The translations under genes and the position numbers were made by a program. Positions 25,521 through 33,642 of a stretch of DNA of 64,000 nt are shown here, piece by piece. Source of the stretch: Streptomyces griseosporeus (lineage in GTDB: Bacteria; Actinomycetota; Actinomycetes; Streptomycetales; Streptomycetaceae); contig NZ_BNBR01000005.1 of the NCBI RefSeq assembly GCF_014656055.1, positions 62,001-126,000 on the forward strand. Direction: 5' to 3'. The notes beneath the pieces were generated by a model, which was not told the DNA's origin, did not search any database, and saw only the letters and a list, made by a program, of their open reading frames with translations. Each line of letters begins with the position of its first letter. Within the stretch, counting starts at the first letter, position 1.

Positions 25521-25859
25521 GTGAGCCGCGTACCACGAGCCGTACCGCGCAGCCGGACCTGGCTGCGGGTGCTCGTGCTGCTGCTCGCCCTGCTGGTGCC
25601 GGGCGCACACGCGGGCCTCACCGCCGCGGCGCCCCTCGCCGCCCCGGCCCCGGTCGCCGAGACCGCCGAGCACGACCTCACCGAGACCGTCGCCCTGCGC
25701 ACCCCCGCCCGCCCGGCACCCCGCACCGCCGCGCCCCTGCGCCCCTGCCCGCTCCCGGCGGCCCCGGTTCCCGACGGCACCGGCGGCCGCCGTACGGCCG
25801 TACCGTCCCGTGCCCCGCACGCCCCGCCCGCGCCGCGCTCCGTGGTCCTGCGCTGCTGA
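25521..25859 (+). CDS. Small Pro/Ala-rich exported protein
   Basis: A 112-residue predicted protein starting with GTG at 25521. An N-terminal basic region and hydrophobic core (LRVLVLLLALLVPGAHA) look like a signal peptide or anchor. The remainder is rich in Ala, Pro and Arg with two Cys (LRPCPLP and the C-terminal LRC). I recognise no domain. Codon bias is consistent with coding, but low-complexity composition makes this less certain. The next small ORF follows after 52 bases. Confidence 0.55.
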   Translation: MSRVPRAVPRSRTWLRVLVLLLALLVPGAHAGLTAAAPLAAPAPVAETAEHDLTETVALRTPARPAPRTAAPLRPCPLPAAPVPDGTGGRRTAVPSRAPHAPPAPRSVVLRC

Positions 25860-25911
25860 CCGACGCCTGTTCCCCCAGGTCAACGGTCCGTACGACGCAA
25901 GGAGCAGCACC

Positions 25912-26034
25912 ATGCCCACCGACCCCTACGCCGTCCTGCGCGCCCTCCTTCGCGCCGAGGCCCAGCGCAGCGTGCCCAAGCCGGACTCCGCACCCAAGCC
26001 GCAGGAGCAGCCGCGGCAGGACCACGAACGCTGA
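25912..26034 (+). CDS. 40-residue hydrophilic protein
   Basis: A short ORF that starts with ATG at 25912 behind AAGGAG (spacing about eight) and encodes MPTDPYAVLRALLRAEAQRS followed by a Lys/Pro/Gln-rich tail. The N-terminal half can form an amphipathic helix. The good ribosome-binding site and codon bias favour a real gene. Function is unknown; it may be cotranscribed with the preceding small exported protein. Confidence 0.6.
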   Translation: MPTDPYAVLRALLRAEAQRSVPKPDSAPKPQEQPRQDHER

Positions 26035-26090
26035 GGCACCCCGGCGGAGGCGGTGGCCCCCACCGCCTCCGCCGCCTACCCCTCCGCCGC

Positions 26091-27677
26091 CTACCGCCTG
26101 CGCCGCCGGGCCGTGCCGAAGAGCGAGCGGGTGATCTCCCGGCCGAGCTGCATACCTACCGACCGGGCCAGCGACTTGAACATGCCGCTGCCGACGACCT
26201 GCTCGACGACCGAGGGACGCTCCTCCTCCCGGCCCTCCGGCCGTGCGGCCTCCCGTCTCGGCGGAGCCGGCGCCTCCCGCGCCTCCCGCGCCTCCGGCGT
26301 CTCCTGCGCTGCGCGCGCCGTCAGCTTCTCGTACGCCGATTCCCTGTCCACAGCCTGTGCATAGCGCGCGTACAGCGGCGACGACCGCACCGCCCGGTCC
26401 AGCTCCGCCGCGTCCACCGGGGCCATCAGGGACGCGGGGGCGCGCAGCCGGGTCGCGGCGACCGGCGTCGGGGCGCCCTTCTCGCTCAGCACCGTCACCA
26501 CGGCCTCGCCCGTGCCCATCCCCGTGAGCAGTTCCTCCAGGTCGTACGGGGAGTCGGGGAAGGTCCGCACGGTCGCCTTCAGCGCCTTCTCGTCGTCGGG
26601 CGTGAAGGCCCTGAGCGCGTGCTGGACGCGGTTGCCGAGCTGGCCGAGGACGTCGGCGGGTACGTCCTTCGGGGTCTGCGTCACGAAGAACACGCCGACC
26701 CCTTTCGAGCGAATCAGCCGGACGGTCTGCGTCAGGGACTCAAGGAACGCCTTCGACGCGCCGTTGAACAGCAGATGCGCCTCGTCGAAGAAGAACACCA
26801 GCTTGGGCTTGTCGAGGTCGCCGGCCTCGGGCAGGTCGTGGAAGAGGTCCGCGAGCAGCCACATCAGGAACGTCGAGAACAGCTGCGGCCTGTCCTGCAC
26901 GGCGGGCAGCTCCAGCACCGACAGGATCCCGCGGCCGTCGGGCGCGGTGCGCAGCAGCTCGGCGGTGTCGAACTCGGGCTCGCCGAAGAACGCCCCCATG
27001 CCCTGCGCCTCGAAGGCCGTCAGCGACCGCAGGATCACTCCGGCCGTCGCGGAGGACAGGCCGCCGATGGACTTCAGTTCCGCCTTGCCCTCGTCGGAGG
27101 TGAGGAAGGCGACCACCGCGCGCAGGTCCTTCAGGTCGACCAGCTCCAGGCCCTTGCTGTCGGCGTAGTGGAAGACCAGGCCGAGGGACTGCTCCTGGGT
27201 CTGGTTGAGCTGGAGCACCTTCGCCAGCAGCAGCGGTCCGAAGCTGGTCACGGTCGCCCGGACGGGGATGCCGTGGCCGAGCCCGCCGAGCGCGTAGAAC
27301 TCGGCGGGGCAGCCGGCGGGCGCCCACTCCTGGCCCACCTCGGCCGCCCGCGACCTGACCTTGTCGTTCGGCAGGCCGGGCGCGCTGACGCCGGACAGGT
27401 CGCCCTTGATGTCGGCGAGGAACACCGGCACGCCGTGCGCCGAGAGCTGTTCGGCGATCAGCTGGAGCGTCTTGGTCTTGCCGGTGCCGGTGGCGCCCGC
27501 GACCAGGCCGTGCCGGTTGAGCATGGGGAGGGGGATACGCACCGGTGCGCCGGGATGGCACGTTCCGTCCCAGATCAGGGCGCCGAGGTCCAGGGCCGGA
27601 CCGGTGAAGCGGTAACCGGAGGCGATCCGCTCGATGATCTCTTCGGGCTGCCCGCCGGGCCGCTCGCTGCCGCTCAT
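26091..27677 (-). CDS. HerA-like ATPase (DUF853 helicase-like protein)
   Basis: A 528-residue AAA+-like ATPase of the HerA/FtsK superfamily, DUF853 group. Walker A is GATGTGKTKT (about residue 57) and Walker B with glutamate is KLVFFFDEAHLLFNG. A further motif, VGVFFVTQTPKDVPADVLGQLGNRVQHALRAFTPDD, matches the sensor region. The C terminus is basic and low-complexity before FKSLARSVGMQLGREITRSLFGTARRRRR. The start is ATG at 27677. Family members are annotated as DNA-processing ATPases without proven function. It is divergent from the ParB-like gene at 27784. Confidence 0.9.
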   Translation of the reverse strand: MSGSERPGGQPEEIIERIASGYRFTGPALDLGALIWDGTCHPGAPVRIPLPMLNRHGLVAGATGTGKTKTLQLIAEQLSAHGVPVFLADIKGDLSGVSAPGLPNDKVRSRAAEVGQEWAPAGCPAEFYALGGLGHGIPVRATVTSFGPLLLAKVLQLNQTQEQSLGLVFHYADSKGLELVDLKDLRAVVAFLTSDEGKAELKSIGGLSSATAGVILRSLTAFEAQGMGAFFGEPEFDTAELLRTAPDGRGILSVLELPAVQDRPQLFSTFLMWLLADLFHDLPEAGDLDKPKLVFFFDEAHLLFNGASKAFLESLTQTVRLIRSKGVGVFFVTQTPKDVPADVLGQLGNRVQHALRAFTPDDEKALKATVRTFPDSPYDLEELLTGMGTGEAVVTVLSEKGAPTPVAATRLRAPASLMAPVDAAELDRAVRSSPLYARYAQAVDRESAYEKLTARAAQETPEAREAREAPAPPRREAARPEGREEERPSVVEQVVGSGMFKSLARSVGMQLGREITRSLFGTARRRRR

Positions 27678-27771
27678 GAACCGACCCCTCTTTCCGGTTT
27701 GCCCCGCTTGCTGGCGACTTTTCCAGCGTCGCACTCCGTCTCCGCGGCTGCGCCCGGAAGCCCTTGACCGG

Positions 27772-27777
27772 TAGGCT
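27772..27777 (+). promoter_or_regulatory. -10 element for a leaderless transcript
   Basis: TAGGCT ends six bases before the GTG at 27784, and no ribosome-binding sequence fits between. This spacing implies transcription starting at or next to the start codon. Confidence 0.6.
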
Positions 27778-27783
27778 TTCCGT

Positions 27784-28080
27784 GTGATCTTCAAGCGCAT
27801 CGGAAACGGCCGGCCGTACCCCGACCACGGCCGGGAGAGCACCCGGCAGTGGGCGGACGTCGCGCCGCGCCCGGTCCGCCTCGATCAGCTGGTGACCACC
27901 AAGCAGCAGCTCGACCTGGAGACCCTGCTCGCCGAGGACTCCACGTTCTACGGCGACCTCTTCGCGCACGTCGTGAAGTGGCAGGGCGACCTGTACCTGG
28001 AGGACGGGCTGCACCGGGCGGTCCGCGCCGCGCTCCAGCAGCGCCAGGTGCTGCACGCGCGCGTGCTCGAACTGGACTGA
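27784..28080 (+). CDS. ParB/sulfiredoxin-like small protein
   Basis: A 98-residue protein beginning MIFKRIGNGRPYPDHG (GTG at 27784) with no ribosome-binding site, probably leaderless. The C-terminal half FAHVVKWQGDLYLEDGLHRAVRAALQQRQVLHARVLEL resembles the ParB/sulfiredoxin fold, where a DGxHR motif binds nucleotide. It is divergent from the HerA-like ATPase and followed by a LytR_C protein. The biochemical role is unknown; nucleotide-dependent switching is a possibility by fold analogy only. Confidence 0.85.
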   Translation: MIFKRIGNGRPYPDHGRESTRQWADVAPRPVRLDQLVTTKQQLDLETLLAEDSTFYGDLFAHVVKWQGDLYLEDGLHRAVRAALQQRQVLHARVLELD

Positions 28081-28193
28081 GCCGCCCCGACCGAGCCGGA
28101 CCGGACCGTGCCCACGGGTAACGGTTTGGCCCTTTCGGGTTCTCTCGGGCGCCGTCGAATGATCATCTAGTAGGCACGGCCGCCCGGGCGCAC

Positions 28194-28199
28194 TACGCT
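28194..28199 (+). promoter_or_regulatory. -10 element for a leaderless transcript
   Basis: TACGCT ends six bases before the ATG at 28206, again with no ribosome-binding sequence between. Confidence 0.55.
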
Positions 28200-28205
28200 G
28201 CGCCC

Positions 28206-28850
28206 ATGAGCATGCTGACTCCCCCCGGCATGGGCGGGAAGTACCGGATCACGGGGGACAAGTACCCGCGGATGCGCCGCCCCCGACGCCGCGGCAGGCT
28301 CGTGCTGCTGACCGTGGCCTGCGTCGCCCTCCTCGGCGTGATCGGCTGGGGCACGCTGCAGCTCATCGACGTCTTCACCGGCGACGGACGGAAGGCCTCC
28401 GCGGCCGGTTCCACGGCCGGCTGCATCACGAAGACCACGGCCTCGTCCACCGCGCCCGCCGCCGCGCCGCTCGCGCCGGGCCGGATCACCGTCAACGTCC
28501 TCAACGCCACACCCCGCGCCGGCCTGGCCAAGCAGACCGCCGACGAACTGAAGAAACGTGGCTTCCGGATCGGTCAGGTCGGCAACGCCAGCAAGGAGTA
28601 CGACAAGAAGGTCCCCGGCACGGGCGTGCTGCTCGGACCCGCGTCCGCCCTCGGCACCTCGCTGCCGGTGCTCGCCACGCAGCTGCCCGGCGCCGAGCGC
28701 CGCACCGACGCCGCCCGCAAGGGCGACGCCGTCGACCTGATCATCGGCACCGGCTTCAAGTCCCTGGCCGCCAAGCCGGACGCCGACCGCGCACTGGCCC
28801 TGCTGGCCCGTCCGCAGCCGACGCCGACCGCCCAGAAGAAGAGCTGCTGA
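28206..28850 (+). CDS. LytR C-terminal domain protein, membrane anchored
   Basis: A 214-residue protein with a cytoplasmic basic N terminus, one membrane helix (LVLLTVACVALLGVIGWGTLQLI, about residues 35-57) and an extracytoplasmic LytR_C domain: RITVNVLNATPRAGLAKQTADELKKRGFRIGQVGNASKEY through ADRALALLARP. The domain usually accompanies LytR-CpsA-Psr enzymes that attach glycopolymers to peptidoglycan, but here it stands alone. The start is ATG at 28206, probably leaderless. It lies between the ParB-like gene and upp. Confidence 0.9.
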   Translation: MSMLTPPGMGGKYRITGDKYPRMRRPRRRGRLVLLTVACVALLGVIGWGTLQLIDVFTGDGRKASAAGSTAGCITKTTASSTAPAAAPLAPGRITVNVLNATPRAGLAKQTADELKKRGFRIGQVGNASKEYDKKVPGTGVLLGPASALGTSLPVLATQLPGAERRTDAARKGDAVDLIIGTGFKSLAAKPDADRALALLARPQPTPTAQKKSC

Positions 28851-28874
28851 GGCCCGTAGGAGACCTCTGAGGGG

Positions 28875-29510
28875 TTACTCGGCGGCGCCGTAGAGGCGGT
28901 CGCCCGCGTCGCCCAGGCCCGGGATGATGTAGCCGTGCTCGTTGAGGTGGTCGTCGACCGCCGCCGTGACCACGGTGACCGGCGTGCCGGCCAGCTCCCG
29001 CTCCATCACCTCGACGCCCTCCGGCGCGGCGAGCAGCACCACGGCCGTCACGTCGTCCGCGCCCCGCTCGATCAGCTCGCGGATCGCCGCGACCAGCGTG
29101 CCGCCCGTCGCCAGCATCGGGTCGAGCACGTAGACCTGGCGTCCGGACAGGTCCTCCGGCATGCGCGTGGCGTAGGTGGAGGCCTGCAGCGTCTCCTCGT
29201 TGCGGATCATGCCGAGGAAGCCCACCTCGGCGGTCGGCAGCAGCCGCATCATGCCGTCCAGCATGCCGAGCCCGGCGCGCAGGATCGGCACCACCAGCGG
29301 GCGGGGACGGGCCAGCTTCACGCCGGTGGTCCGCGCGACGGGCGTCTGGATGTCGACGGCCTCGGTGCGCACGTCCCGCGTGGCCTCGTACGCGAGCAGG
29401 GTGACCAGCTCGTCGGCGAGACGGCGGAAGGTCGCGGAGTCGGTGCGCTGGTCGCGCAGCGTGGTGAGCTTGTGGGCGACCAGGGGGTGGTCGACGACGT
29501 GGAGACGCAT
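28875..29510 (-). CDS. upp: Uracil phosphoribosyltransferase
   Basis: Converts uracil and PRPP to UMP in pyrimidine salvage. The 211-residue product starts MRLHVVDHPLVAHKLTTLRD and has PLVVPILRAGLGMLDGM, the PRPP-binding loop VYVLDPMLATGGTLVAAI and the uracil-recognition region YIIPGLGDAGDRLYGA, all standard for Upp. Start is ATG at 29510. Longer in-frame extensions upstream are not supported. It is divergent from the small basic ORF at 29650. Confidence 0.97.
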   Translation of the reverse strand: MRLHVVDHPLVAHKLTTLRDQRTDSATFRRLADELVTLLAYEATRDVRTEAVDIQTPVARTTGVKLARPRPLVVPILRAGLGMLDGMMRLLPTAEVGFLGMIRNEETLQASTYATRMPEDLSGRQVYVLDPMLATGGTLVAAIRELIERGADDVTAVVLLAAPEGVEVMERELAGTPVTVVTAAVDDHLNEHGYIIPGLGDAGDRLYGAAE

Positions 29511-29649
29511 GTCCACAACAGTAACCGGGCCGGATGGGCCCGGCGTCCCCACACAGCGTGAGCCCTTCCGCATCGATCTGGACATTCGGTGGCGTCGAAC
29601 CGCCCATCGGAGGGAAGGTGGTGGGGACGGAGCGGGGGTGGTGTGCCTG

Positions 29650-29871
29650 ATGCCTGACCTGTCTGATCGAGATGTCCCGGACCGGGGCGACGACGCCGGC
29701 CGCGGAGCCGGCGGCCCGCCCCAGGAGAGCGACGCCGAGCGGCGGCGCCGCCGCGCCCGGTTCCTGCGGGAGCTGGCCGAGGCCCGCGCGCTGCGCGACC
29801 GGGTCCAGCCGCGACGCGCCAAGACGGCCCGGCTGCGCCACGCGATGCGCATGCGGACGTTCCGCTGGTAG
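29650..29871 (+). CDS. Small basic protein of unknown function
   Basis: A 73-residue ORF, MPDLSDRDVPDRGDDAGRG through RRRRRARFLRELAEARALRDRVQPRR to MRMRTFRW. The C-terminal half is very Arg-rich and helical, which would suit nucleic-acid or ribosome contact, but I recognise no family. The start is uncertain: ATG at 29650 is used, with an in-frame GTG at 29638 better placed relative to GGAG. It lies between upp and the TadA-associated gene. Confidence 0.55.
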   Translation: MPDLSDRDVPDRGDDAGRGAGGPPQESDAERRRRRARFLRELAEARALRDRVQPRRAKTARLRHAMRMRTFRW

Positions 29872-30070
29872 GTGTCGCACGGGCGGACGTGCGGGGAGGC
29901 GGCAAAACCCGCGTACGATCCGCAGGTGGCGGCGACGAGTTGTGCTGGTGGGTCGGCCGCGGGCGTGCGCGGCGTGTGGTCGCAGCTGTCGTTCACGTCC
30001 GGGCAGAACTGCCGGACACAGGGAGCCGAAGACGTCCCCTGAACGCCTTGTTTCTGCCACGATTCCGAGT

Positions 30071-30126
30071 GGGTGGGGCTCGGAGCCCGAGCTTTCCCAC
30101 CCGCAACCTCCGCCGGGGGGACCCCC
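30071..30126. repeat. Diverged palindromic repeat upstream of the TadA-associated gene
   Basis: GGGTGGGGCTCGG faces CCGAGCTTTCCCACCC across a three-base centre, followed by GGGGGGACCCCC. The latter resembles the GGGGGTCCCCC end of the repeats at 1496 and 35018, so this may be a diverged member of that family. Confidence 0.45.
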
Positions 30127-30160
30127 AACCGGCACGCCTATGACCAGTGGGAGAGTCACG

Positions 30161-30700
30161 GTGTACTTCGCCGCACTGCTCGCGCGCACCGAAGACGGGT
30201 GGGAAGCGAGCGACACAGAGCTCGACGATGTGGAGACCCTGTCGGATCTGGCCGACCTGGCCCGGGAAGCCTCTCCCGACGAGGACACGGTGCTCGTGCT
30301 GATCGAGCAGGAGGACGCCTGGTTCGGCGTCGTCCGCGTGGACGGCGAGGAGGACCCGCGGGTCTTCGTCTCGAACGCCGCCGTCGCCGCCCGTAGCTCC
30401 TACGGTGAGCTGCTGCTCACCGACGAACTGCTGGGCCGGGAGCCCGGCGACGACGACGCCGCCGACCTGGACTCCCTCGACCTCGACGGGACCGAGGACG
30501 GCGAGCCCGAGGACGGGTCCGAGCCCGCCGACGGCGACCTGGACGGCGGCACCGAGGTGCCGCACGGCCCGGTCGGCGACCGGCAGATCCTCGACGACCT
30601 CGGGGTCAGCGAGAAGGACCTGCTGGCCCTGCAGGGCGACGCGCTCTCCGAGATCGCCGACGCGCTGGGCGCCTCCGACATCCTGGAGGCCGTCCGCTGA
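30161..30700 (+). CDS. tRNA adenosine deaminase-associated protein
   Basis: A 179-residue acidic protein that in actinobacteria regularly precedes tadA. It starts VYFAALLARTEDGWEASDTELDD (GTG at 30161, chosen because GGGAGAG lies six bases upstream; an in-frame ATG at 30140 lacks one). A beta-rich N-terminal part (DTVLVLIEQEDAWFGVVRVDG, DPRVFVSNAAVAARSSYGELLL) is followed by a strongly acidic Asp/Glu/Gly stretch of about 40 residues and a helical C terminus LGVSEKDLLALQGDALSEIADALGASDILEAVR. Its function is unproven; conserved linkage suggests helping TadA. Confidence 0.9.
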   Translation: MYFAALLARTEDGWEASDTELDDVETLSDLADLAREASPDEDTVLVLIEQEDAWFGVVRVDGEEDPRVFVSNAAVAARSSYGELLLTDELLGREPGDDDAADLDSLDLDGTEDGEPEDGSEPADGDLDGGTEVPHGPVGDRQILDDLGVSEKDLLALQGDALSEIADALGASDILEAVR

Positions 30701-30759
30701 CCGTCCCGGACACCCCCAGCAGCCCACCGGACCCGGTACGCGACCGCTGGCGGGCCGCG

Positions 30760-31191
30760 ATGCGGCTCGCCCTCGACCAGGCGGCGCTGGCCGTCCGGGG
30801 CGGTGACGTGCCCGTCGGCGCCGTCGTCCTGGCCCCGGACGGCACCACCGTGCTCGCCTCGGGGCACAACGAACGCGAGGCGAGCGGCGACCCGACCGGA
30901 CACGCGGAGATCCTCGCGATCCGCCGGGCCGCCGAGAAGACCGGCGAGTGGCGGCTGACCGGCTGCACGCTCGTCGTCACCCTCGAACCCTGCACGATGT
31001 GCGCGGGCGCGATCGTGCAGTCCCGGGTGGACCGGGTCGTCTACGGCGCCCGCGACGACAAGGCGGGCGCGGCCGGCTCCCTCTGGGACGTCGTACGCGA
31101 CCGCCGGCTCAACCACCGGCCCGAGGTGATCGAGGGCGTCCTCGCGGACGAGTGCGCCCGCGTCCTCACCGACTTCTTCCGCACCCGCTGA
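30760..31191 (+). CDS. tadA: tRNA-specific adenosine-34 deaminase
   Basis: Deaminates A34 to inosine in the ACG anticodon of tRNA-Arg, whose gene is also in this window (52826-52898). The 143-residue product shows the zinc/catalytic motif TGHAEILAIRRAA with proton-shuttle Glu, and the second zinc motif LEPCTMCAGAIVQSRV. The reading frame stays open upstream to 30697 with only a CTG there, so the N terminus could be longer; ATG at 30760 is the first conventional start and fits the family. It is 60 bases after its associated gene and likely in the same operon. Confidence 0.95.
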   Translation: MRLALDQAALAVRGGDVPVGAVVLAPDGTTVLASGHNEREASGDPTGHAEILAIRRAAEKTGEWRLTGCTLVVTLEPCTMCAGAIVQSRVDRVVYGARDDKAGAAGSLWDVVRDRRLNHRPEVIEGVLADECARVLTDFFRTR

Positions 31192-31246
31192 CGGGCCCCG
31201 GATACCGATTTCGAACCAGGGCCCGGCGTGCTGTAAGGTCTCCCTC

Positions 31247-31331
31247 GGTAGCGTGTCCGAGCGGCCGAAGGAGCTCGCCTCGAAAGCGAGTGTGGCGCAA
31301 GTCACCGAGGGTTCAAATCCCTCCGCTACCG
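31247..31331 (+). tRNA. tRNA-Ser (anticodon CGA)
   Basis: Acceptor GGTAGCG at 31247-31253 pairs with CGCTACC at 31324-31330; anticodon arm CTCGC-CTCGAAA-GCGAG gives CGA. A class-II variable arm and T-loop TTCAAAT are visible. CCA is not encoded. Confidence 0.96.
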
Positions 31332-31336
31332 CTTGG

Positions 31337-31371
31337 ACGAAGGGTCCGGTTCCTCGAACCGGGCCCTTCGT
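31337..31371 (+). terminator. Hairpin terminator after tRNA-Ser
   Basis: ACGAAGGGTCCGGTTC (31337-31352) pairs with GAACCGGGCCCTTCGT (31356-31371), 16 bp with one G-U pair and a three-base loop. Confidence 0.85.
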
Positions 31372-31403
31372 GCATGAGGCGTCGCCTTCCCCGTCAGTCC
31401 CCG

Positions 31404-31757
31404 TCAGTCCCCGTCCGTGCCGAGGTGCGCTCGCGCGACCGACACCGGTACGCACATCCGCCACGCGTCGGTGACCAGCTCCGCCAGTTCGTCCGCGCCC
31501 AGTGCGGCCAGGCGGGCCTCGGCCCAGTGGTAGCGCAGGTCCGAGGCGCGGCTGGGCAGGGAGAACTTCTCCGGGGCCGAGGCGACCAGGGCGGCGCGCT
31601 CCTCCTTCGGGAAGGCGAAGCCGAGGACGGTCTCGTCGCGGGAGAGGGCGAGGTAGACGATGCGGCCGATGCGGAACTTCACGCGGTCGTGGATCAGGTG
31701 CTCCTCGGTGCGGGGGAGCGCGAGCGCGAGACGGCGTACGTCGTCGACGGTGGCCAT
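31404..31757 (-). CDS. MmcQ/YjbR family protein
   Basis: A 117-residue protein starting MATVDDVRRLALALPRTEEH (ATG at 31757). The family pattern is clear: VKFRIGRIVYLALSRDETVLGFAFPKEERAALVASAPEKFSLP and a C-terminal LRYHWAEARLAALGADELAELVTDAWRMCVP. These small proteins adopt a CyaY-like fold and are often labelled DNA-binding, though their physiological role is not settled. It converges with the tRNA-Ser terminator and is probably monocistronic. Confidence 0.88.
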   Translation of the reverse strand: MATVDDVRRLALALPRTEEHLIHDRVKFRIGRIVYLALSRDETVLGFAFPKEERAALVASAPEKFSLPSRASDLRYHWAEARLAALGADELAELVTDAWRMCVPVSVARAHLGTDGD

Positions 31758-31893
31758 GGGTTCACCGTACGCGGGGTGGCCGCTCGCGAAGGGCCCGGCC
31801 CTGAAAAGACCTTGAGGCATGGATCATTGGTCCTTAAATAGCACTGGTCGTTACACTCGCGGCCGGTAGCCGGGCAGAACAGGGGAGGCCGCA

Positions 31894-32073
31894 GTGGCGG
31901 TGAACGCGAAGAAGATCGCCGTCTATGTGCTCGTGGTCTTCGCTCTGTACGTGATCATCACCGACCCGGCCAAGGCCGCCGACTACGTCCAGATAGGGTT
32001 CGAGGGCATATCGGACGCCGCCAAGGCCATCGGCGACTTCATGACGTGGATCGCCGACGGGGGCAAGAGCTGA
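31894..32073 (+). CDS. Small membrane protein (59 residues)
   Basis: An ORF with GTG at 31894 and a good GGGGAGG site 13 to 7 bases upstream. The product MAVNAKKIAVYVLVVFALYV continues IITDPAKAADYVQIGFEGIS and ends DFMTWIADGGKS: one membrane helix then an amphipathic helix. Similar small single-pass proteins are common in Streptomyces. It is followed 19 bases later by the Dabb gene and is probably cotranscribed with it. Function is unknown. Confidence 0.78.
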   Translation: MAVNAKKIAVYVLVVFALYVIITDPAKAADYVQIGFEGISDAAKAIGDFMTWIADGGKS

Positions 32074-32092
32074 CCCTGACCCGGGAGTACCC

Positions 32093-32386
32093 ATGATCCG
32101 CCACCTCGTCCTCTTCAAGCTCAACGAGGGCGTCGACCGCGACGACCCGCGCGTGCAGAAGGGCTACGAGGCCTTCCGCGCCCTTCCCGGCAAGATCGAC
32201 GAGATCCGCCACTGGGAGCTGGGCTGGAACTTCAGCGACCGCCCCATCGCGTACGACTTCGCCATCAACTCCGCGTTCGAGGACACCGACGCGCTGCGCC
32301 GCTACGTGGAGCACCCCGAGCACCAGGCGGGCGTCGCCCTGTGGCGGGAGTTCGCCACGTGGGTGATTGCCGACTACGAGTTCTGA
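32093..32386 (+). CDS. Dabb family (stress-responsive A/B barrel) protein
   Basis: A 97-residue dimeric alpha/beta-barrel protein, MIRHLVLFKLNEGVDRDDP through ALPGKIDEIRHWELGWNFSDRPIAYDFAINSAFED to YVEHPEHQAGVALWREFATWVIADYEF. The motif spacing is the standard Dabb pattern, including the HP.H segment. Members range from stress proteins to small-molecule cyclases, and no substrate can be inferred here. The start is ATG at 32093. A strong terminator follows. Confidence 0.9.
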   Translation: MIRHLVLFKLNEGVDRDDPRVQKGYEAFRALPGKIDEIRHWELGWNFSDRPIAYDFAINSAFEDTDALRRYVEHPEHQAGVALWREFATWVIADYEF

Positions 32387-32420
32387 CACCCACGCGTTTC
32401 CCAGGCCGGCAGCGCCGCAG

Positions 32421-32449
32421 CCCTCCGCCGTGACGGCGGAGGGTTTTTT
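32421..32449 (+). terminator. Rho-independent terminator after the Dabb gene
   Basis: Perfect 10-bp stem CCCTCCGCCG (32421-32430) and CGGCGGAGGG (32434-32443), three-base loop, then TTTTTT at 32444-32449. This is the most canonical terminator in the window. Confidence 0.96.
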
Positions 32450-32577
32450 CTTGCTCTACAGGCGCCTTTGTACGTCAACACGTTGTTTTGCGGTGCTTGC
32501 ACACAGTGCACATGTCTTGTGATGCTATGACCGCTTTTGACGGATGAGTTGACCGATCGAATGAGGTGGCGTTGACC

Positions 32578-33396
32578 GTGTCGGCCAGTACTGCGCCGCC
32601 CCAGGAGGCCGCGGCGACCACCCCGCAGCGCAGCCGCGGCGCCGACACCCGGGCGCTCACACAGGTGCTCTTCGCCCAGCTCAAGGAACTCCAGCCGGGT
32701 ACGCCGGAGCACAACCGGGTGCGCGGGGCGCTGATCGAGGCCAACCTCCCGCTCGTGCGCTACGCCGCGGCCCGCTTCCGCTCCCGCAACGAACCGATGG
32801 AGGACGTCGTCCAGGTCGGCACCATCGGGCTGATCAACGCCATCGACCGCTTCGACCCGGACCGGGGCGTGCAGTTCCCGACCTTCGCCATGCCCACGGT
32901 CGTCGGCGAGATCAAGCGGTACTTCCGGGACAACGTCCGCACGGTCCACGTCCCGCGCCGGCTGCACGAGCTGTGGGTGCAGGTCAACAGCGCGACCGAG
33001 GACCTCACCACGGCCCACGGCCGCTCCCCCTCGACCGCCGAGATCGCCGAGCGGCTGCGGATCAGCGAGGAGGAGGTGCTCTCCTGCATCGAGGCCGGAC
33101 GGTCGTACCACGCCACCTCGCTGGAGGCCGCGCAGGAGGGCGACGGGCTGCCGGGGCTGCTGGACCGGCTCGGCTACGAGGACCCCGCGCTGGACGGCGT
33201 GGAGCACCGCGATCTGGTCCGGCATCTGCTGGTGCAGCTCCCCGAGCGGGAGCAGCGCATCCTCCTGCTGCGGTACTACAGCAATCTGACCCAGTCTCAG
33301 ATCAGCGCCGAACTCGGCGTCTCCCAGATGCACGTGTCGCGGCTACTGGCGCGTAGCTTCCAGCGGCTGCGATCCGCAAACAGGATCGACGCGTAA
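32578..33396 (+). CDS. sigF: RNA polymerase sigma factor SigF
   Basis: Alternative sigma factor of the SigB/SigF/SigG group, in Streptomyces a late-sporulation sigma. The 272-residue product has region 2 LPLVRYAAARFRSRNEPMEDVVQVGTIGLINAIDRFDPDRG, region 3 from VPRRLHELWVQVNSATEDL and region 4 LPEREQRILLLRYYSNLTQSQISAELGVSQMHVSRLLARSF. GTG at 32578 (VSASTAPPQE) matches the N terminus I recall for SigF proteins; an in-frame GTG at 32566 is less likely. The upstream 130 bases are AT-enriched. A close paralogue follows 246 bases downstream. No anti-sigma gene is adjacent. Confidence 0.93.
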   Translation: MSASTAPPQEAAATTPQRSRGADTRALTQVLFAQLKELQPGTPEHNRVRGALIEANLPLVRYAAARFRSRNEPMEDVVQVGTIGLINAIDRFDPDRGVQFPTFAMPTVVGEIKRYFRDNVRTVHVPRRLHELWVQVNSATEDLTTAHGRSPSTAEIAERLRISEEEVLSCIEAGRSYHATSLEAAQEGDGLPGLLDRLGYEDPALDGVEHRDLVRHLLVQLPEREQRILLLRYYSNLTQSQISAELGVSQMHVSRLLARSFQRLRSANRIDA

Positions 33397-33499
33397 CCGC
33401 TGCGAGCGAATCGCTCACCAGGGTCTTTCTCGGCGGTTCAGGGCTGATAGACCCTCAGACCCCCTTCTTCCAGGGCGGATTCGCGTCTTGGATGTCGAC

Positions 33500-33532
33500 A
33501 TGTCACTACAGCGTGTTGCCGACATGTGACAT
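33500..33532. promoter_or_regulatory. Inverted/direct repeat ahead of the second sigma gene
   Basis: ATGTCAC at 33500-33506 and GTGACAT at 33526-33532 form a 7-bp inverted repeat, and each half carries the palindrome ACATGT inside CGACATGT, repeated 24 bases apart. The spacing is suited to a dimeric regulator upstream of the sigN-like gene. No known consensus is claimed. Confidence 0.4.
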
Positions 33533-33642
33533 TCTGCCGGAAGTGCGTTTGCCGTGGCTCCGGCTCCGGTATTCAGGTGAAGGCTGGCGTTCCTCCCGTG
33601 GGGGCGTTCGCCACGACCGTCCCGCGACCCAGAGGGGGTGGC

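Noticed and set aside
29926..30042. Short GTG ORF of about 38 codons before the TadA-associated gene
   Set aside because: A weak ribosome-binding site and no recognisable feature; not enough to call a gene.
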